DNA of 38,332 bases from Betaproteobacteria bacterium (GCA_020061285.1 JAGUYQ010000004.1:1-38332), one strand, 5' to 3'. Shown: positions 8,651 through 18,069, counted from the first letter of the stretch. A program made the numbers and translations. Notes: generated from the letters alone by a model not told the origin.

Positions 8651-9592
8651 TTGAATACGGCAATCCCCGGCGGTCTCGCCGGCATCACCATTGCCACGCG
8701 GGAAAGCGCCCTCGCCATGTGGCAGGCGGAATACATCCAGCGTCGGCTGCAAGAATTATATCCCCAATTACAGGTTGCGTTGCTGGGCATGACCACTACC
8801 GGCGACCAGATATTGAACTCCCCCCTCAGCAAGATCGGCGGCAAGGGCCTTTTCGTCAAGGAACTGGAAATCGCCATGGAAGAAGGGCGGGCCGACATCG
8901 CCGTACACTCCATGAAAGACGTGCCCATGGTGCTGCCCGACGGTTTTATCCTGGCCGCCACCGGCGAGCGGGAAGACCCACGGGATGCCTTCGTTTCCAA
9001 CCGGTTCCGCTCCCTGGACGGACTGCCCTCCGGCAGCATTGTCGGCACCTCCAGCTTGCGGCGCCAGTGCCAACTGAAAGCCCGCTACCCCCATTTGACG
9101 GTGGAGACCCTGCGCGGCAACGTTCAAACCCGGCTGCGCAAGCTGGACGAAGGGCAGTATGCCGCCATTCTTCTCGCCGCCGCCGGCCTCAAGCGCCTCG
9201 GCCTTGCCGAACGTATCGCCGCCTTCCTGACGCCGCAACAATCCTTGCCCGCGGTGGGGCAGGGGGCCCTCGGCATCGAGTGCCGGGCGGGCCGCCCGGA
9301 ACTGGTGGAACTCCTCGCCCCCCTCAACCACCCGCAAACCGAGGCTTGCGTGCGGGCCGAACGGGCTTTCAGCCGTGCCCTCAACGGCAGTTGCCAGGTT
9401 CCCCTCGGCGGCTTTGCCGAGGTTGACGGTGGCACGCTCAGGCTGCGGGGTTTTGTCGCCTCCCTCGATGGAGCACGCATGGTGCGGGACGAGATATCGG
9501 GAACCCCCGAGCAGGCCGAGGAACTGGGCTCCCGCCTGGCCGAACGCCTGATCGCCCAAGGTGCGGCGGACATCCTGGCGGAGTTGGCCTAA
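8651..9592 (+). CDS. hemC: Hydroxymethylbilane synthase (porphobilinogen deaminase)
   Basis: Condenses four porphobilinogen units into hydroxymethylbilane for heme, siroheme and B12, in the cytosol. 313 aa, normal for the family. Visible signatures: [12 protein letters not shown] near the N-terminus, HSMKDVP with catalytic Asp90, [32 protein letters not shown], and the dipyrromethane cofactor attachment Cys248 in [12 protein letters not shown]. The start is TTG at 8651, preceded by AAGGA at a good distance; there is no ATG nearby that keeps the conserved N-terminus. It is the first gene of hemC-hemD-hemX-hemY, and hemD follows after 8 bp. Confidence 0.97.
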   Translation: MNTAIPGGLAGITIATRESALAMWQAEYIQRRLQELYPQLQVALLGMTTTGDQILNSPLSKIGGKGLFVKELEIAMEEGRADIAVHSMKDVPMVLPDGFILAATGEREDPRDAFVSNRFRSLDGLPSGSIVGTSSLRRQCQLKARYPHLTVETLRGNVQTRLRKLDEGQYAAILLAAAGLKRLGLAERIAAFLTPQQSLPAVGQGALGIECRAGRPELVELLAPLNHPQTEACVRAERAFSRALNGSCQVPLGGFAEVDGGTLRLRGFVASLDGARMVRDEISGTPEQAEELGSRLAERLIAQGAADILAELA

Positions 9593-9600
9593 TCGGCAAC

Positions 9601-10389
9601 ATGGTTAGCCAACCATTAACCGGTATCGGGGTACTCGTCACCCGTCCCCGTGAGCAGGCAGGCCATTTGGCCGAACTGATTGAACAGGCCGGCGGCCGAC
9701 CGGTGTTGTTTCCCACCTTGGAAATCCAACCGGTGGCCGAAACCTCGGCGTTGATAGGCCTAATAGACCGGCTGGAAGAATTCGACTGGGCCATTTTCAT
9801 CAGCCCGACCGCCGTGGAAAAAGCCATGAACCTGATCCGAACCCGGCGCTCGCTTCCCTCGGCGCTGAAAGTCGCCGCGGTGGGTAAGGGGAGCGCCCGC
9901 GCCCTGCGCCAATTCGGCGTCCGGGATATCCTCATGCCGACCCATGGCGCCGATAGCGGGGCGCTGCTGGAAGAGCCCCCGTTGCGGGACGTTGCCAAAC
10001 AAAAAATCGTCATCTTCCGCGGTGAGGGCGGGCGGGAACAGCTCGCGAAAACCCTCTCCGCCCGCGGCGCCGATGTTTTTTACGGTGAATGCTACCGCCG
10101 TAGCCGCCCCAGCGCCGATGTGACGCCGCTATTGCAGCAGTGGGCGCGGGGAGAAATCCACGCCGTCACGCTTACCAGTAGCGAGGCTTTGCACAACCTG
10201 TTTGATTTATTGGGCAAGCTTGGGCAACAATGGTTGAAAACCACGCCCGTGTTTGCCCTTCATGAACGCATCGGCGCCGCGGCGCGTGAGTTGGGCATTG
10301 CCCAGGTCCAGGTTGCCGGGCCGGATGACGAGGCGCTGGTAACTAGCTTGAACCGTTGGTTTGAAACCGGAAAACACCATGAACAGTGA
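9601..10389 (+). CDS. hemD: Uroporphyrinogen-III synthase
   Basis: Cyclises hydroxymethylbilane to uroporphyrinogen III with inversion of ring D. 262 aa, typical length. The family is poorly conserved, but GVLVTRPREQAGHLAELIEQAGG at the start, FISPTAVEKAM, VAAVGKGSARAL, IFRGEGGRE and VTLTSSEALHNLF are recognisable HemD landmarks. The gene lies 8 bp after hemC, and its last 11 bases overlap the start of hemX, so the cluster is one operon. The call rests on motifs plus context. Confidence 0.95.
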   Translation: MVSQPLTGIGVLVTRPREQAGHLAELIEQAGGRPVLFPTLEIQPVAETSALIGLIDRLEEFDWAIFISPTAVEKAMNLIRTRRSLPSALKVAAVGKGSARALRQFGVRDILMPTHGADSGALLEEPPLRDVAKQKIVIFRGEGGREQLAKTLSARGADVFYGECYRRSRPSADVTPLLQQWARGEIHAVTLTSSEALHNLFDLLGKLGQQWLKTTPVFALHERIGAAARELGIAQVQVAGPDDEALVTSLNRWFETGKHHEQ

Positions 10390-11449
10390 GCAGGAACCGC
10401 ACAGCGCGCCCCTCGAGGCGTCTCCTTCCACAACCCCGCCTGATTCTGGCAAGCAGCGCCTCGGCAAAGGGCTGAATGCCGGCATCCTGATTGCCGTCGC
10501 CGCCCTGGCCCTATCGGCCTGGGTATGGCTGGATAGCCGCCATAATCTTCAGGCCCTGCAAGAAGACATGGCCAAACGCCTGAGTGAAATAGACGCCCGC
10601 AACAAGGAAGGGCGGATTCTGGCGGGCCAAGCCCAGGAAGGAACACGGGAAGCCCTGGTAAAGCTGGGGGTGCTGGATAGCAAAATCGCCGATTCGCAAA
10701 ACCAGCAAATCGCGCTGGAAGCCCTTTACCAGGAAATGTCCCGCAGCCGGGATGAATGGGCTCTGGCGGAGGTGGAGCAGACGCTGCTCACCGCCAGCGA
10801 ACAGTTGCAACTGGCCGGCAACGTAAAGGCGGCGCTGATCGCCCTTCAAACCGCCGATAGCCGCTTGGCCCGCCTGGACCGGCCCCAGTTGCTGCCGGTA
10901 CGCAAAGCCATCGGCCAGGATATTCAGCGTTTGCAGACGATTCCCTTCGTCGATGTGCCAGGCATCAGCTTGCGCCTCGATAACCTCGCCGCCTCGGTGA
11001 ATGACCTCCCCCTGGCCCTGGACCATACCCCCAGCGCCCCGGTCCACTTGACGAAAGACGCCCCCGCAGAAGGATTTTGGGCCAAGGTGGTGCGGGAAGC
11101 ACGGGATGACTTTTTCCATCTCGTTCGGATACAACGGATGGAAAACCCGACCGCCCCCTTGCTTAACCCCTCCCAGGCAACCTATGTACGGGAGAACCTG
11201 CGCCTGCGCTTGCTGTCCGCTCGTCTGGCCCTACTGCAACATGACGAAACCAGCTACCGCAGTGACCTCAAGGCCGTGGAAACGGCTCTCAATCGGTATT
11301 TCGACACCAAGGCCAAGGTCACCCGCATAGCCCTGGACACCATCAAGCAACTGGGCACCGCCTCGGTCACCGTGGCCCTGCCGGACCTTTCCGTCAGCCT
11401 GAATGCCGTGCGCAGCCAAAAGATTTCCAAAGAAAGGGGCGGGCGGTGA
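10379..11449 (+). CDS. hemX: HemX family membrane protein
   Basis: 356 aa from the ATG at 10379, overlapping the end of hemD by 11 bp. A polar, Ser/Pro-rich N-terminus (1-30) is followed by one hydrophobic segment (about 32-51, GILIAVAALALSAWVWL) and a long helical region that probably forms a coiled coil in the periplasm (about 55-130). This is the HemX (PF04375) layout. Family members are often labelled uroporphyrinogen-III C-methyltransferase because of gene fusions, but the protein has no methyltransferase motifs and its role in tetrapyrrole synthesis is not settled. It ends within the GTGA overlap with hemY. Confidence 0.9.
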   Translation: MNSEQEPHSAPLEASPSTTPPDSGKQRLGKGLNAGILIAVAALALSAWVWLDSRHNLQALQEDMAKRLSEIDARNKEGRILAGQAQEGTREALVKLGVLDSKIADSQNQQIALEALYQEMSRSRDEWALAEVEQTLLTASEQLQLAGNVKAALIALQTADSRLARLDRPQLLPVRKAIGQDIQRLQTIPFVDVPGISLRLDNLAASVNDLPLALDHTPSAPVHLTKDAPAEGFWAKVVREARDDFFHLVRIQRMENPTAPLLNPSQATYVRENLRLRLLSARLALLQHDETSYRSDLKAVETALNRYFDTKAKVTRIALDTIKQLGTASVTVALPDLSVSLNAVRSQKISKERGGR

Positions 11450-12627
11450 GAGTGTTGTTCTGGATACTGGCTGGGCTGACCCTGGCCGTTGGGCTGACCC
11501 TGGCCGCTAAGTTCAACACCGGGATGGTATTGCTGGCCTTGCCGCCGTACCGTGTGGAAATGTCCCTCAACCTGTTCCTGTTGCTGTCCCTGGGACTGTT
11601 CATGATGTTGTACGGGGCGGTGCGCTTGGCTTACCACATGGTGTCCCTACCGGCCTATGTGCACAAATTCAAGGACTCTCGCCGCCGCAAGCGGGCCCGC
11701 GAGGCCTTCAACGAAGCGCTCACCGCCTTCTTCGAAGGCCGCTTCGCCATCGCCGAGAAAAATGCCGCCTCCGCGACCGCCCAAGGAGAAATGCCGGCTA
11801 TCAGCGCTTTGCTGGCCGCACGGGCAGCCCACGAGCAGCATGATTTCGAACGGCGGGACGCCTACCTTGCCCAAGCAGAACGCCAGGAAAACGACCAGCC
11901 CGTCGCCCGCTTAATCACCCAGGCGGAACTGCTACTGGACGAACGCCGAACCCAGTCCGCCCTGGCCGTCTTGAGAGAATTGGAAAAACACGGCCGGAAA
12001 CATGCCCATGTGCTGCGCCTGGAACTGAAAGCCCAACAGCAAGCCAAAAACTGGGACCAGGTTCCTCCTTTGGTTGCCCAATTGGTGAAACGCGAAGCAC
12101 TGGACCCCAGCCAAGCCGAACCGCTGCTGGTAAACGCCTATGGCGAATCCCTTAAGCGCAAGGCTGTCGAAGGCCAGGTATTGCGGGAGTTGTGGAATAA
12201 GATTCCCAACGATTACCGGCTGAACAATAAAGTCGCCCTCCAGGCAGGCCGCGCGTTCTTGGCCGCAGGGGACCATCAGGCGGCGGTCGAGGTCGCCACC
12301 AAAAGCCTGGACGAGCACTGGGATACGGATTTGGCCCATTTCTACGGCACCTGCTACGCCAAGGATGTGCTAAAGCAGATCGAGCGTGCCGAAAACTGGC
12401 TGCATGGGCACCCCAGGGATGCCGCCCTGCTGCTCTCCCTCGCCAGGCTGTGCGCCAAGCAGGAATTGTGGGGCAAGGCCCGCAGCTACCTGGAAGCCAG
12501 CCTGGCCGTTGAGCCAGGCGCCGAATCTCATTTGCTTATGGCCCAGTTGCTGGAAAAACTCCAGCAACCGGAGGAAGCTTGTCGCCATTACCGGCAAAGC
12601 CTCGAGCTTTGTCGGCAGGAAGCCTGA
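11446..12627 (+). CDS. hemY: HemY family membrane TPR protein
   Basis: 393 aa, starting with GTG at 11446 in a GTGA overlap with the hemX stop. Two hydrophobic segments (about 3-21 and 43-65) form the HemY_N membrane part. They are followed by helical tetratricopeptide-like repeats, for example RSYLEASLAVEPGAESHLLMAQ near the C-terminus. This is the proteobacterial HemY (PF07219), unrelated to the Bacillus protoporphyrinogen oxidase of the same name. It is thought to assist late heme synthesis or organise the enzymes at the membrane; the exact function is unknown. It is the last gene of the hem operon, and its stop lies 4 bp from the stop of the convergent reductase gene. Confidence 0.93.
   Translation: MRVLFWILAGLTLAVGLTLAAKFNTGMVLLALPPYRVEMSLNLFLLLSLGLFMMLYGAVRLAYHMVSLPAYVHKFKDSRRRKRAREAFNEALTAFFEGRFAIAEKNAASATAQGEMPAISALLAARAAHEQHDFERRDAYLAQAERQENDQPVARLITQAELLLDERRTQSALAVLRELEKHGRKHAHVLRLELKAQQQAKNWDQVPPLVAQLVKREALDPSQAEPLLVNAYGESLKRKAVEGQVLRELWNKIPNDYRLNNKVALQAGRAFLAAGDHQAAVEVATKSLDEHWDTDLAHFYGTCYAKDVLKQIERAENWLHGHPRDAALLLSLARLCAKQELWGKARSYLEASLAVEPGAESHLLMAQLLEKLQQPEEACRHYRQSLELCRQEA
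11473..11506 (+). repeat. Short tandem duplication inside hemY
   Basis: The 16-mer GGGCTGACCCTGGCCG occurs at 11473-11488 and again at 11491-11506, a period of 18 bp. In frame it doubles the GLTLA stretch of the first membrane segment of HemY and does not break the gene. Confidence 0.85.
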
Positions 12628-12631
12628 TGGC

Positions 12632-13651
12632 CTACTTTTTAGCGGCAACGTAGAAAGCGTCGGAAAAAAACTGGTCCTCCGGTAACGTCCGGTCAGCGAT
12701 AAAACTAGCGTGTGCCGTCTCTACCATCGCCGGGGCGCCGCAAGCGTATACCTGATAGCCGCTCAAATCCGCGAAGTCATCCAGCACCGCCTGGTGTACC
12801 AAGCCGGTACGGCCGCTCCAGCCGTCTTCTGGCTGGGGCTCCGACAGCACCGGCACAAAGCGGAAATTCGGCCGTTCCTTTTGCCAAGTCTCCGGTAGTT
12901 CCGCCATGTAAATATCCTTGAGGCTTCGAGCTCCCCAATAGAGCGTCATTTCCCGTTTCACCCCAAGCTGGAAGGCATGTTCCACAATGGCTTTGATCGG
13001 CGCGAACCCGGTACCGCTCGCCAACAGGATGATGGGCTTGTCGCTATCCTCTTGCAGGAAAAAGCTACCGAGGGGGCCCTCGAAGCGCAAAATGTCTTTT
13101 TCGTGCATGGCGTTGAAAACATATTCGGTGAACGCGCCGCCGGGCAGGTGGCGGACATGGAGTTGCAGGTAGGCATCGTCATGGGGAGCATTGGCGAGGG
13201 AAAAGCTCCTCCGTTTGCCGTCTTTCATCAGGATGTCGATGTACTGTCCGGCGAGAAACTGCAAGCGCTCGTTGGCCGGCAGTTTCAAGTACAGAATGGC
13301 GACGTCGTCTGCGGGACGCTCGATTTTCTCCACCCGGCAGGGCATCGTCCTCACCTGGATATCCTTGACCGCCCCGATTTCCTTCACTTCGATCACCAGG
13401 TCCGATTGGGCACGGGAACAGCAGAATAGCGCCAACCCTTGGCGCTTTTCTTCCTCGCTCAAGGCATGAGGCTGATAATCGCCGTAATCCAAGCTGCCCT
13501 CCAGCACCTTACCCTTGCACGCGCCGCACGCGCCGTTACGGCAACCGTAGGGGAGGGAAAAGCCCTCCCGCAATGCCGCATCCAACAGGGTCTCGCCCTG
13601 CTCGACATGGAAAGTATGGTTGCTGGGTTTAATGGTTACGCGGTGGGTCAT
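12632..13651 (-). CDS. 2Fe-2S/FAD/NAD(P)H oxidoreductase (AscD/RfbI or oxygenase-reductase type)
   Basis: 339 aa electron-transfer reductase. The N-terminal plant-type 2Fe-2S ferredoxin domain (about 1-90) has ligands Cys37, Cys42 and Cys45 (GCRNGACGACKG) and the fourth cysteine in ALFCCS (77/78). An FAD domain (about 100-200) has the RRSFSLANAP motif (147-156). The NAD-binding domain has LLASGTGFAPIKAI, YWGARSLKDIY and VYACGAPAMV. Relatives pass electrons from NAD(P)H to oxygenases, or to the CDP-6-deoxyhexose dehydratase, for which such genes are often named. No partner oxygenase or sugar gene is adjacent, so the acceptor is unknown. It converges on hemY and diverges from the SDR gene with about 41 bp between starts. 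Confidence 0.9.
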   Translation of the reverse strand: MTHRVTIKPSNHTFHVEQGETLLDAALREGFSLPYGCRNGACGACKGKVLEGSLDYGDYQPHALSEEEKRQGLALFCCSRAQSDLVIEVKEIGAVKDIQVRTMPCRVEKIERPADDVAILYLKLPANERLQFLAGQYIDILMKDGKRRSFSLANAPHDDAYLQLHVRHLPGGAFTEYVFNAMHEKDILRFEGPLGSFFLQEDSDKPIILLASGTGFAPIKAIVEHAFQLGVKREMTLYWGARSLKDIYMAELPETWQKERPNFRFVPVLSEPQPEDGWSGRTGLVHQAVLDDFADLSGYQVYACGAPAMVETAHASFIADRTLPEDQFFSDAFYVAAKK

Positions 13652-13692
13652 GGGGTTTCCTTCTATGTCTTGTTTCGGTCTAAACTTTGCGC

Positions 13693-14547
13693 ATGAAGCG
13701 CCTGCTAATTATCGGTAGTGGTGATGTCGCCCGGCGAGCGGCACCTTCCCTTATTGAAAAGGGTTTCCGTCTTTATGCCCTGATACGCGACCCTTTGCAG
13801 GGCGCTGAACTGCGCGCCTTGGGTATCAAGCCTGTGGTCGGTGATTTGGACGACTGGCGCAGCCTGAGGCGGTTAAAGGGACTTGCCCAATGGGTGCTCC
13901 ATTTCGCGCCCCCTCCCAAGGGGGGAAATACCGACCCGCGAACCCGCCGGTTGCTGGCCGTTTTGGGTAAAAGCTTACCACAGCGCTTGGTTTATATCAG
14001 CACCAGCGGTGTTTATGGCGACTGTGGCGGGGAAGAGGTATCGGAATCCCGCCCCACGCACCCAAGAACTGTCCGCGCAATACGGCGTGAGGATGCGGAA
14101 AACCGTCTTCGCGCCTGGGCTCGGCGCACTTCCGTACGCTTAAGCATTCTTCGTGTTGCCGGTATTTATGCCCGCGACCGTTTGCCCTTAGATCGCCTAC
14201 GCCGGCAATTGCCGGTATTTCAGGAGCGTGACGATAGCTATGTCAACCATATCCACGCCGATGATTTGGCCCGTTTGGCAATTGCGGCCTTATTCCGAGG
14301 GGCCCATGGCCGAATTTACAATGCCGCCGACGATCTTCCCATGAAGACAAGCGCTTGGTTCGATTTCCTCGCCGAGCGTTTCGGCTTTTCCAAGCCACCA
14401 CGCATCCCTCGGTCTGCCTCCCATCAGCATTTGCCGGAAAGCCTACGATCCTTTTCCGAAGAGTCGCGGCGCCTGGTTAACCGCCGCGCAAAGAAAGAAT
14501 TGCGCTTCGCCTTCCGCTACCCAACTCCCAAAGACGCCTTAACGTAA
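13693..14547 (+). CDS. Atypical short-chain dehydrogenase/epimerase-like protein (YeeZ-like)
   Basis: 284 aa from the ATG at 13693; a TTG two codons upstream is an alternative. The N-terminal Rossmann fold opens with LLIIGSGDVARRAAP. A sugar-epimerase-like core follows: VYISTSGVYGDCGG, LRVAGIYARDRLP, and YVNHIHADDLARLAIAAL ahead of RIYNAADD. This sequence resembles E. coli YeeZ and other atypical extended SDRs. The usual YxxxK catalytic pair is not seen after the Tyr of SGVYGD; the expected position reads IRREDAEN. It may bind NAD(P) without classic dehydrogenase activity. The substrate is unknown. It runs toward ppdK, with about 120 bp between them. Confidence 0.82.
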   Translation: MKRLLIIGSGDVARRAAPSLIEKGFRLYALIRDPLQGAELRALGIKPVVGDLDDWRSLRRLKGLAQWVLHFAPPPKGGNTDPRTRRLLAVLGKSLPQRLVYISTSGVYGDCGGEEVSESRPTHPRTVRAIRREDAENRLRAWARRTSVRLSILRVAGIYARDRLPLDRLRRQLPVFQERDDSYVNHIHADDLARLAIAALFRGAHGRIYNAADDLPMKTSAWFDFLAERFGFSKPPRIPRSASHQHLPESLRSFSEESRRLVNRRAKKELRFAFRYPTPKDALT

Positions 14548-14617
14548 GCGCCCTTGTTCGACTAAAACAGGGGTTCAAAAGGGTGTATTTGTCATACGAG
14601 TTGGACCTTTCTGCAAT

Positions 14618-14647
14618 AAAAAATCCCCTCCTTGAATAGCGAGGGGG
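14618..14647 (-). terminator. Rho-independent terminator of ppdK
   Basis: Read on the minus strand, CCCCTC (14646-14641 side) pairs with GAGGGG (14630-14625 side) around a 10-base loop and is followed by a run of six T (14623-14618). It lies about 20 bp after the ppdK stop. The arms are short but GC-only apart from one pair. Confidence 0.75.
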
Positions 14648-14667
14648 TTCAAACAAAACCCTCTGGT

Positions 14668-17463
14668 TTATGCGTATAAATCCGCGCCGTAGGTTGCTTC
14701 CATCAGTTTAGCCTGGGCGGCGGCCAATCTGGCGATGGGAACCCGTGGCGCAGAGCATGAAACATAATTGAGGTTGATGTGGTGGCAAAAACGAATTGAC
14801 GACGGATGGCCGCCTTGTTCTCCGCAAATACCGACCTTGAGCTCCGGATGGGTTTCTCGGCCCCAGTTCACGGCCATTTCCATTAACCGGCCCACACCCT
14901 TTACGTCCAACGCCTCGAAGGGATTGTCCTTGAGAATGCCCGTTTCGTTGTACATCGGAAGGAATTTGTTTTCCGCATCCTCCCGGCTGAAGGAGAAGGT
15001 GGCCTGCGTCAGGTCGTTGGTGCCGAAAGAGAAAAATTCGGCGATCTCGGCCAAGCGTCCCGCACGCATACACGCGCGAACCACCTCGATCATGGAGCCA
15101 AACTTAAACGGAACCTTGACGCCGTAGTTTTTCTCCACGTCCGGCAAGATTCCATCCACCAGAGTTTTGACGTACTTCAACTCTTCTGCGGTACAGACTT
15201 GAGGAACCATGATTTCCGGATGGACTTCCAGCCCTTGTTTGACACATTCCGCAGCCGCCTCCAGGATTGCACGGATCTGCATGGCGTAGATTTCCGGATA
15301 GGTAATCCCCAGTCGGACGCCGCGATGTCCCAGCATAGGATTTACTTCCGTCAGTTGGCGGACCTTCCGGAGCATCGCTTCTTTTTTTGCGAGCAGGGTA
15401 TTCTCCGGACGATCTTTGTATTGGTTGAGGTGGGCCAGTAATTTTTCCAGGGAACCAATATCCTGCTTGTGGGTTTCTGCGCCCAACAAACGCAATGTTT
15501 CCGGCAGTTCTTCAACGCTTCTGACGTCCGTCTTGAGGCGACGAAGATGGGAGATTTCGAACTCCAATTGTTCGGCCGTGGGCAAGAACTCGTGGATGGG
15601 AGGGTCCAGCAGGCGTACCGTTACCGGCAATCCAGCCATGGCCTCGAAAATCCCTTTGAAATCCCCGCGCTGAATGGGTAACAGCTTGTTCAAAGCAGCC
15701 TCGCGGTCTTCTTTGCTCTCCGCCAGAATCATGTCCTGAACAATGGGCAAACGGTCCGTATCGTTGAACATGCGTTCCGTACGGCACAAGCCGATTCCCA
15801 TGGCACCGAATTTTCTGGCTCGCGCAGCATCCCGTGGCGTATCCGCATTGGCCATGACCTTGAGTCGGGCCACTTCGTCGGCCCACTCTAAAATGGTCGT
15901 TAATTCAGCAAAGAATTCCGATTCGACCGTGGGAATTTCCCCGGCGTAGACATTGCCCGTGCTACCGTCAATGGTGATCACATCCCCTTCGTGCAATACC
16001 GTATCGCCCACCGTGGCGCGCTTTTCCCGCACCTCGATGGCAATCTTGTCGCAGCCAGAAACGCAGGGCTTACCCATGCCCCGTGCGACCACAGCGGCAT
16101 GAGAAGTTTTGCCTCCTCGGCTGGTTAGAATCCCTTGAGCGGCAAAAAAACCATGGATATCTTCAGGCTTGGTTTCTTCCCGCACCAAGATGATCTTTTC
16201 TCCCAACTTGCCTCGCACTTCAGCAGTATCGGCATCAAAAACGATTTTGCCGGACGCTGCACCAGGGGACGCCGGCAAGCCTATGGCCAAGGAATTCGCT
16301 TTGAAATTTGGGGATAACGTCGGCACCAGCAATTGTTCCAGCATGGCCGGATGAATTCTATTCAGTGCTTGGTCTTTTAAAATCAGGCCGTCCTTGAACA
16401 TTTCCACCGAAGTAATCACCATTGCCCGCGCGTTCATTTTACCGTTGCGGGTTTGGAGACAGTACAGGCGGCCTTTTTCGATGGTGAACTCGAAATCTTG
16501 CACTTCTTTGTAATGGGATTCGAGTTTATTGCGCAGTTCCACCAATTGACCATAGATTTCCGGCATCTCCTGTTCCATTTCCGCAATGGGCTTGGGAGTC
16601 CGTATCCCTGCTACAACATCCTCGCCTTGAGCATTGACCAGATATTCGCCAAAGATCGTGTTGTCGCCAGTGCCCGGATTCCGAGTAAAACCCACCCCGG
16701 TTGCCGAGTCATTACCCATATTGCCGAAGACCATGGTGCAGATATTCACTGCCGTACCATTGGCCATGTCCTTGGTAATCTTGAATTGCCTGCGGTAATC
16801 CACCGCCCGCTTTCCCATCCAGGAACGGAACACGGCCATAACGGCTATTTCCAATTGCTCGAAGGGTTCTTGAGGGAAGGGTTTCCCGGTTTCTTTTTTG
16901 ACGATATCGAGAAAAGACTGGGAGAGTTCTTTCAAGTTTTCCGCTGAGAGATCAACATCTTGAGGAGCTCTATATTTTGTTTTTATTTCGTTCATTTTTT
17001 CATCGAACAATTCGTCCGATATGCCTAGGGCAATCTTTCCGAACAACTGGATAAATCGGCGGTAGGCATCATATGCAAAGCGCTCGTTCTTGGTCTGCGA
17101 AATCAGACCGAGAAGGGAGTTTTCATTTAGGCCTAGGTTTAAGATGGTATCCATCATCCCCGGCATTGACATGGCTGAGCCCGAACGAACGGAAACCAAA
17201 AGAGGGTTTTCTGCGCTGCCGAAACCCTTGCCAGCTTTCTTCTCAACTTCGCGCATATGGCCTTTTATCTCATCCATCAACCCATCCGGAAGTCGGCTTC
17301 CTTCCAAGTATGCTAAACAAGCATCTGTCGAAATCGTAAATCCAGGAGGTACGTTGAGGCCGATTTGGGTCATCTCGCATAGGTTTGCACCTTTGCCGCC
17401 CAATAACATTTTGTTTTTACCATCGCCTTCTTCAAAGTCATAGACGAATTTTTTAGTATTCAT
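14668..17463 (-). CDS. ppdK: Pyruvate, phosphate dikinase
   Basis: Interconverts pyruvate + ATP + Pi with PEP + AMP + PPi in the cytosol, linking glycolysis and gluconeogenesis with pyrophosphate. 931 aa, slightly longer than the usual 870-910. The N-terminal nucleotide-binding domain has LLGGKGANLCEM and the SVRSGSAMSMPGMMDT loop. The central swivelling phosphohistidine domain has RGGKTSHAAVVARGMGKPCVSG, with His455 and the regulatory-type Thr453. The C-terminal PEP/pyruvate barrel has GLCRTERMF, FFSFGTNDLTQ and VGICGEQGG with the catalytic Cys. AGGAGG lies ten bases before the ATG. It is flanked by the SDR gene and an orphan secreted protein, not by its regulator. A Thr at the regulatory position means PDRP-type control is possible, but no such gene is in the window. 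Confidence 0.97.
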   Translation of the reverse strand: MNTKKFVYDFEEGDGKNKMLLGGKGANLCEMTQIGLNVPPGFTISTDACLAYLEGSRLPDGLMDEIKGHMREVEKKAGKGFGSAENPLLVSVRSGSAMSMPGMMDTILNLGLNENSLLGLISQTKNERFAYDAYRRFIQLFGKIALGISDELFDEKMNEIKTKYRAPQDVDLSAENLKELSQSFLDIVKKETGKPFPQEPFEQLEIAVMAVFRSWMGKRAVDYRRQFKITKDMANGTAVNICTMVFGNMGNDSATGVGFTRNPGTGDNTIFGEYLVNAQGEDVVAGIRTPKPIAEMEQEMPEIYGQLVELRNKLESHYKEVQDFEFTIEKGRLYCLQTRNGKMNARAMVITSVEMFKDGLILKDQALNRIHPAMLEQLLVPTLSPNFKANSLAIGLPASPGAASGKIVFDADTAEVRGKLGEKIILVREETKPEDIHGFFAAQGILTSRGGKTSHAAVVARGMGKPCVSGCDKIAIEVREKRATVGDTVLHEGDVITIDGSTGNVYAGEIPTVESEFFAELTTILEWADEVARLKVMANADTPRDAARARKFGAMGIGLCRTERMFNDTDRLPIVQDMILAESKEDREAALNKLLPIQRGDFKGIFEAMAGLPVTVRLLDPPIHEFLPTAEQLEFEISHLRRLKTDVRSVEELPETLRLLGAETHKQDIGSLEKLLAHLNQYKDRPENTLLAKKEAMLRKVRQLTEVNPMLGHRGVRLGITYPEIYAMQIRAILEAAAECVKQGLEVHPEIMVPQVCTAEELKYVKTLVDGILPDVEKNYGVKVPFKFGSMIEVVRACMRAGRLAEIAEFFSFGTNDLTQATFSFSREDAENKFLPMYNETGILKDNPFEALDVKGVGRLMEMAVNWGRETHPELKVGICGEQGGHPSSIRFCHHINLNYVSCSAPRVPIARLAAAQAKLMEATYGADLYA

Positions 17464-17585
17464 TCTTCGCTAACCTCCTAGATTATTAACGTGACCACGC
17501 CCGACAAATTCTCATTGCTTGGCAAAGTCTGGCACATCAAGTTTTCAATTCTAGTACACGGGTTAAATATTTCAGGGGAAATATC

Positions 17586-18041
17586 CTAGCGACCTACGCG
17601 ATACTTAACGCAAAACAGTTTAGTTTTCGTTAGGGTATATTCCATCAAAAAACTACCCATCGTAGACCGCATCAATTTTTCGCTAGGGTCCAGAAAAAAT
17701 TGAACCCCCTTATTTTGGTACAACTTTTGTTTTACTTCGCTAATTTGAGCATTGAAGATCACCCCTAGAAATTCCACTTGATCCCCACCTGTACTTACAA
17801 AAATTTGTTCGACCTCTGAGCCAAAAAGTAGCGTTCCGTCAGGTTTATACCAAAGTCCTCCGCCTTCGGTCTTATACGGTGATTTGAAATGCCTAGTTAG
17901 ATAATCCTGAAAAAACAAGCTGTTTATTTCATCTTGGCACAATAGCGCATTGCCGATTATCGGCTCAAAATTGGATGGGGCCGACCAAGTTGCTTTAGCT
18001 AATAGGAGTAAAAACCACGGGAGATAGAGCAGGGCCTTCAT
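17586..18041 (-). CDS. Small secreted protein of unknown function
   Basis: 151 aa from the ATG at 18041-18039. I do not recognise the family. The first 20 residues (MKALLYLPWFLLLLAKATWS) look like a signal peptide with likely cleavage near APS, so the mature protein of about 130 aa is probably periplasmic. It has two cysteines, Cys35 near the new N-terminus and Cys144 near the C-terminus, which could form a disulfide. The sequence is a mix of beta-like segments (GGLWYKPDGTLLFGSEVEQIF, QVEFLGVIFNAQI). A longer reading upstream would run antisense through the tRNA gene and is rejected. It lies 122 bp upstream of ppdK on the same strand and about 110 bp from tRNA-Phe. Confidence 0.72.
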   Translation of the reverse strand: MKALLYLPWFLLLLAKATWSAPSNFEPIIGNALLCQDEINSLFFQDYLTRHFKSPYKTEGGGLWYKPDGTLLFGSEVEQIFVSTGGDQVEFLGVIFNAQISEVKQKLYQNKGVQFFLDPSEKLMRSTMGSFLMEYTLTKTKLFCVKYRVGR

Positions 18042-18069
18042 AGAAAGCCTATTGTGCTGATGATTTCTC

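Noticed and set aside
11473..11506. The 18-bp-period duplication in hemY as a phase-variation tract
   Set aside because: Only two copies with a multiple-of-three period; gain or loss would not shift the frame.
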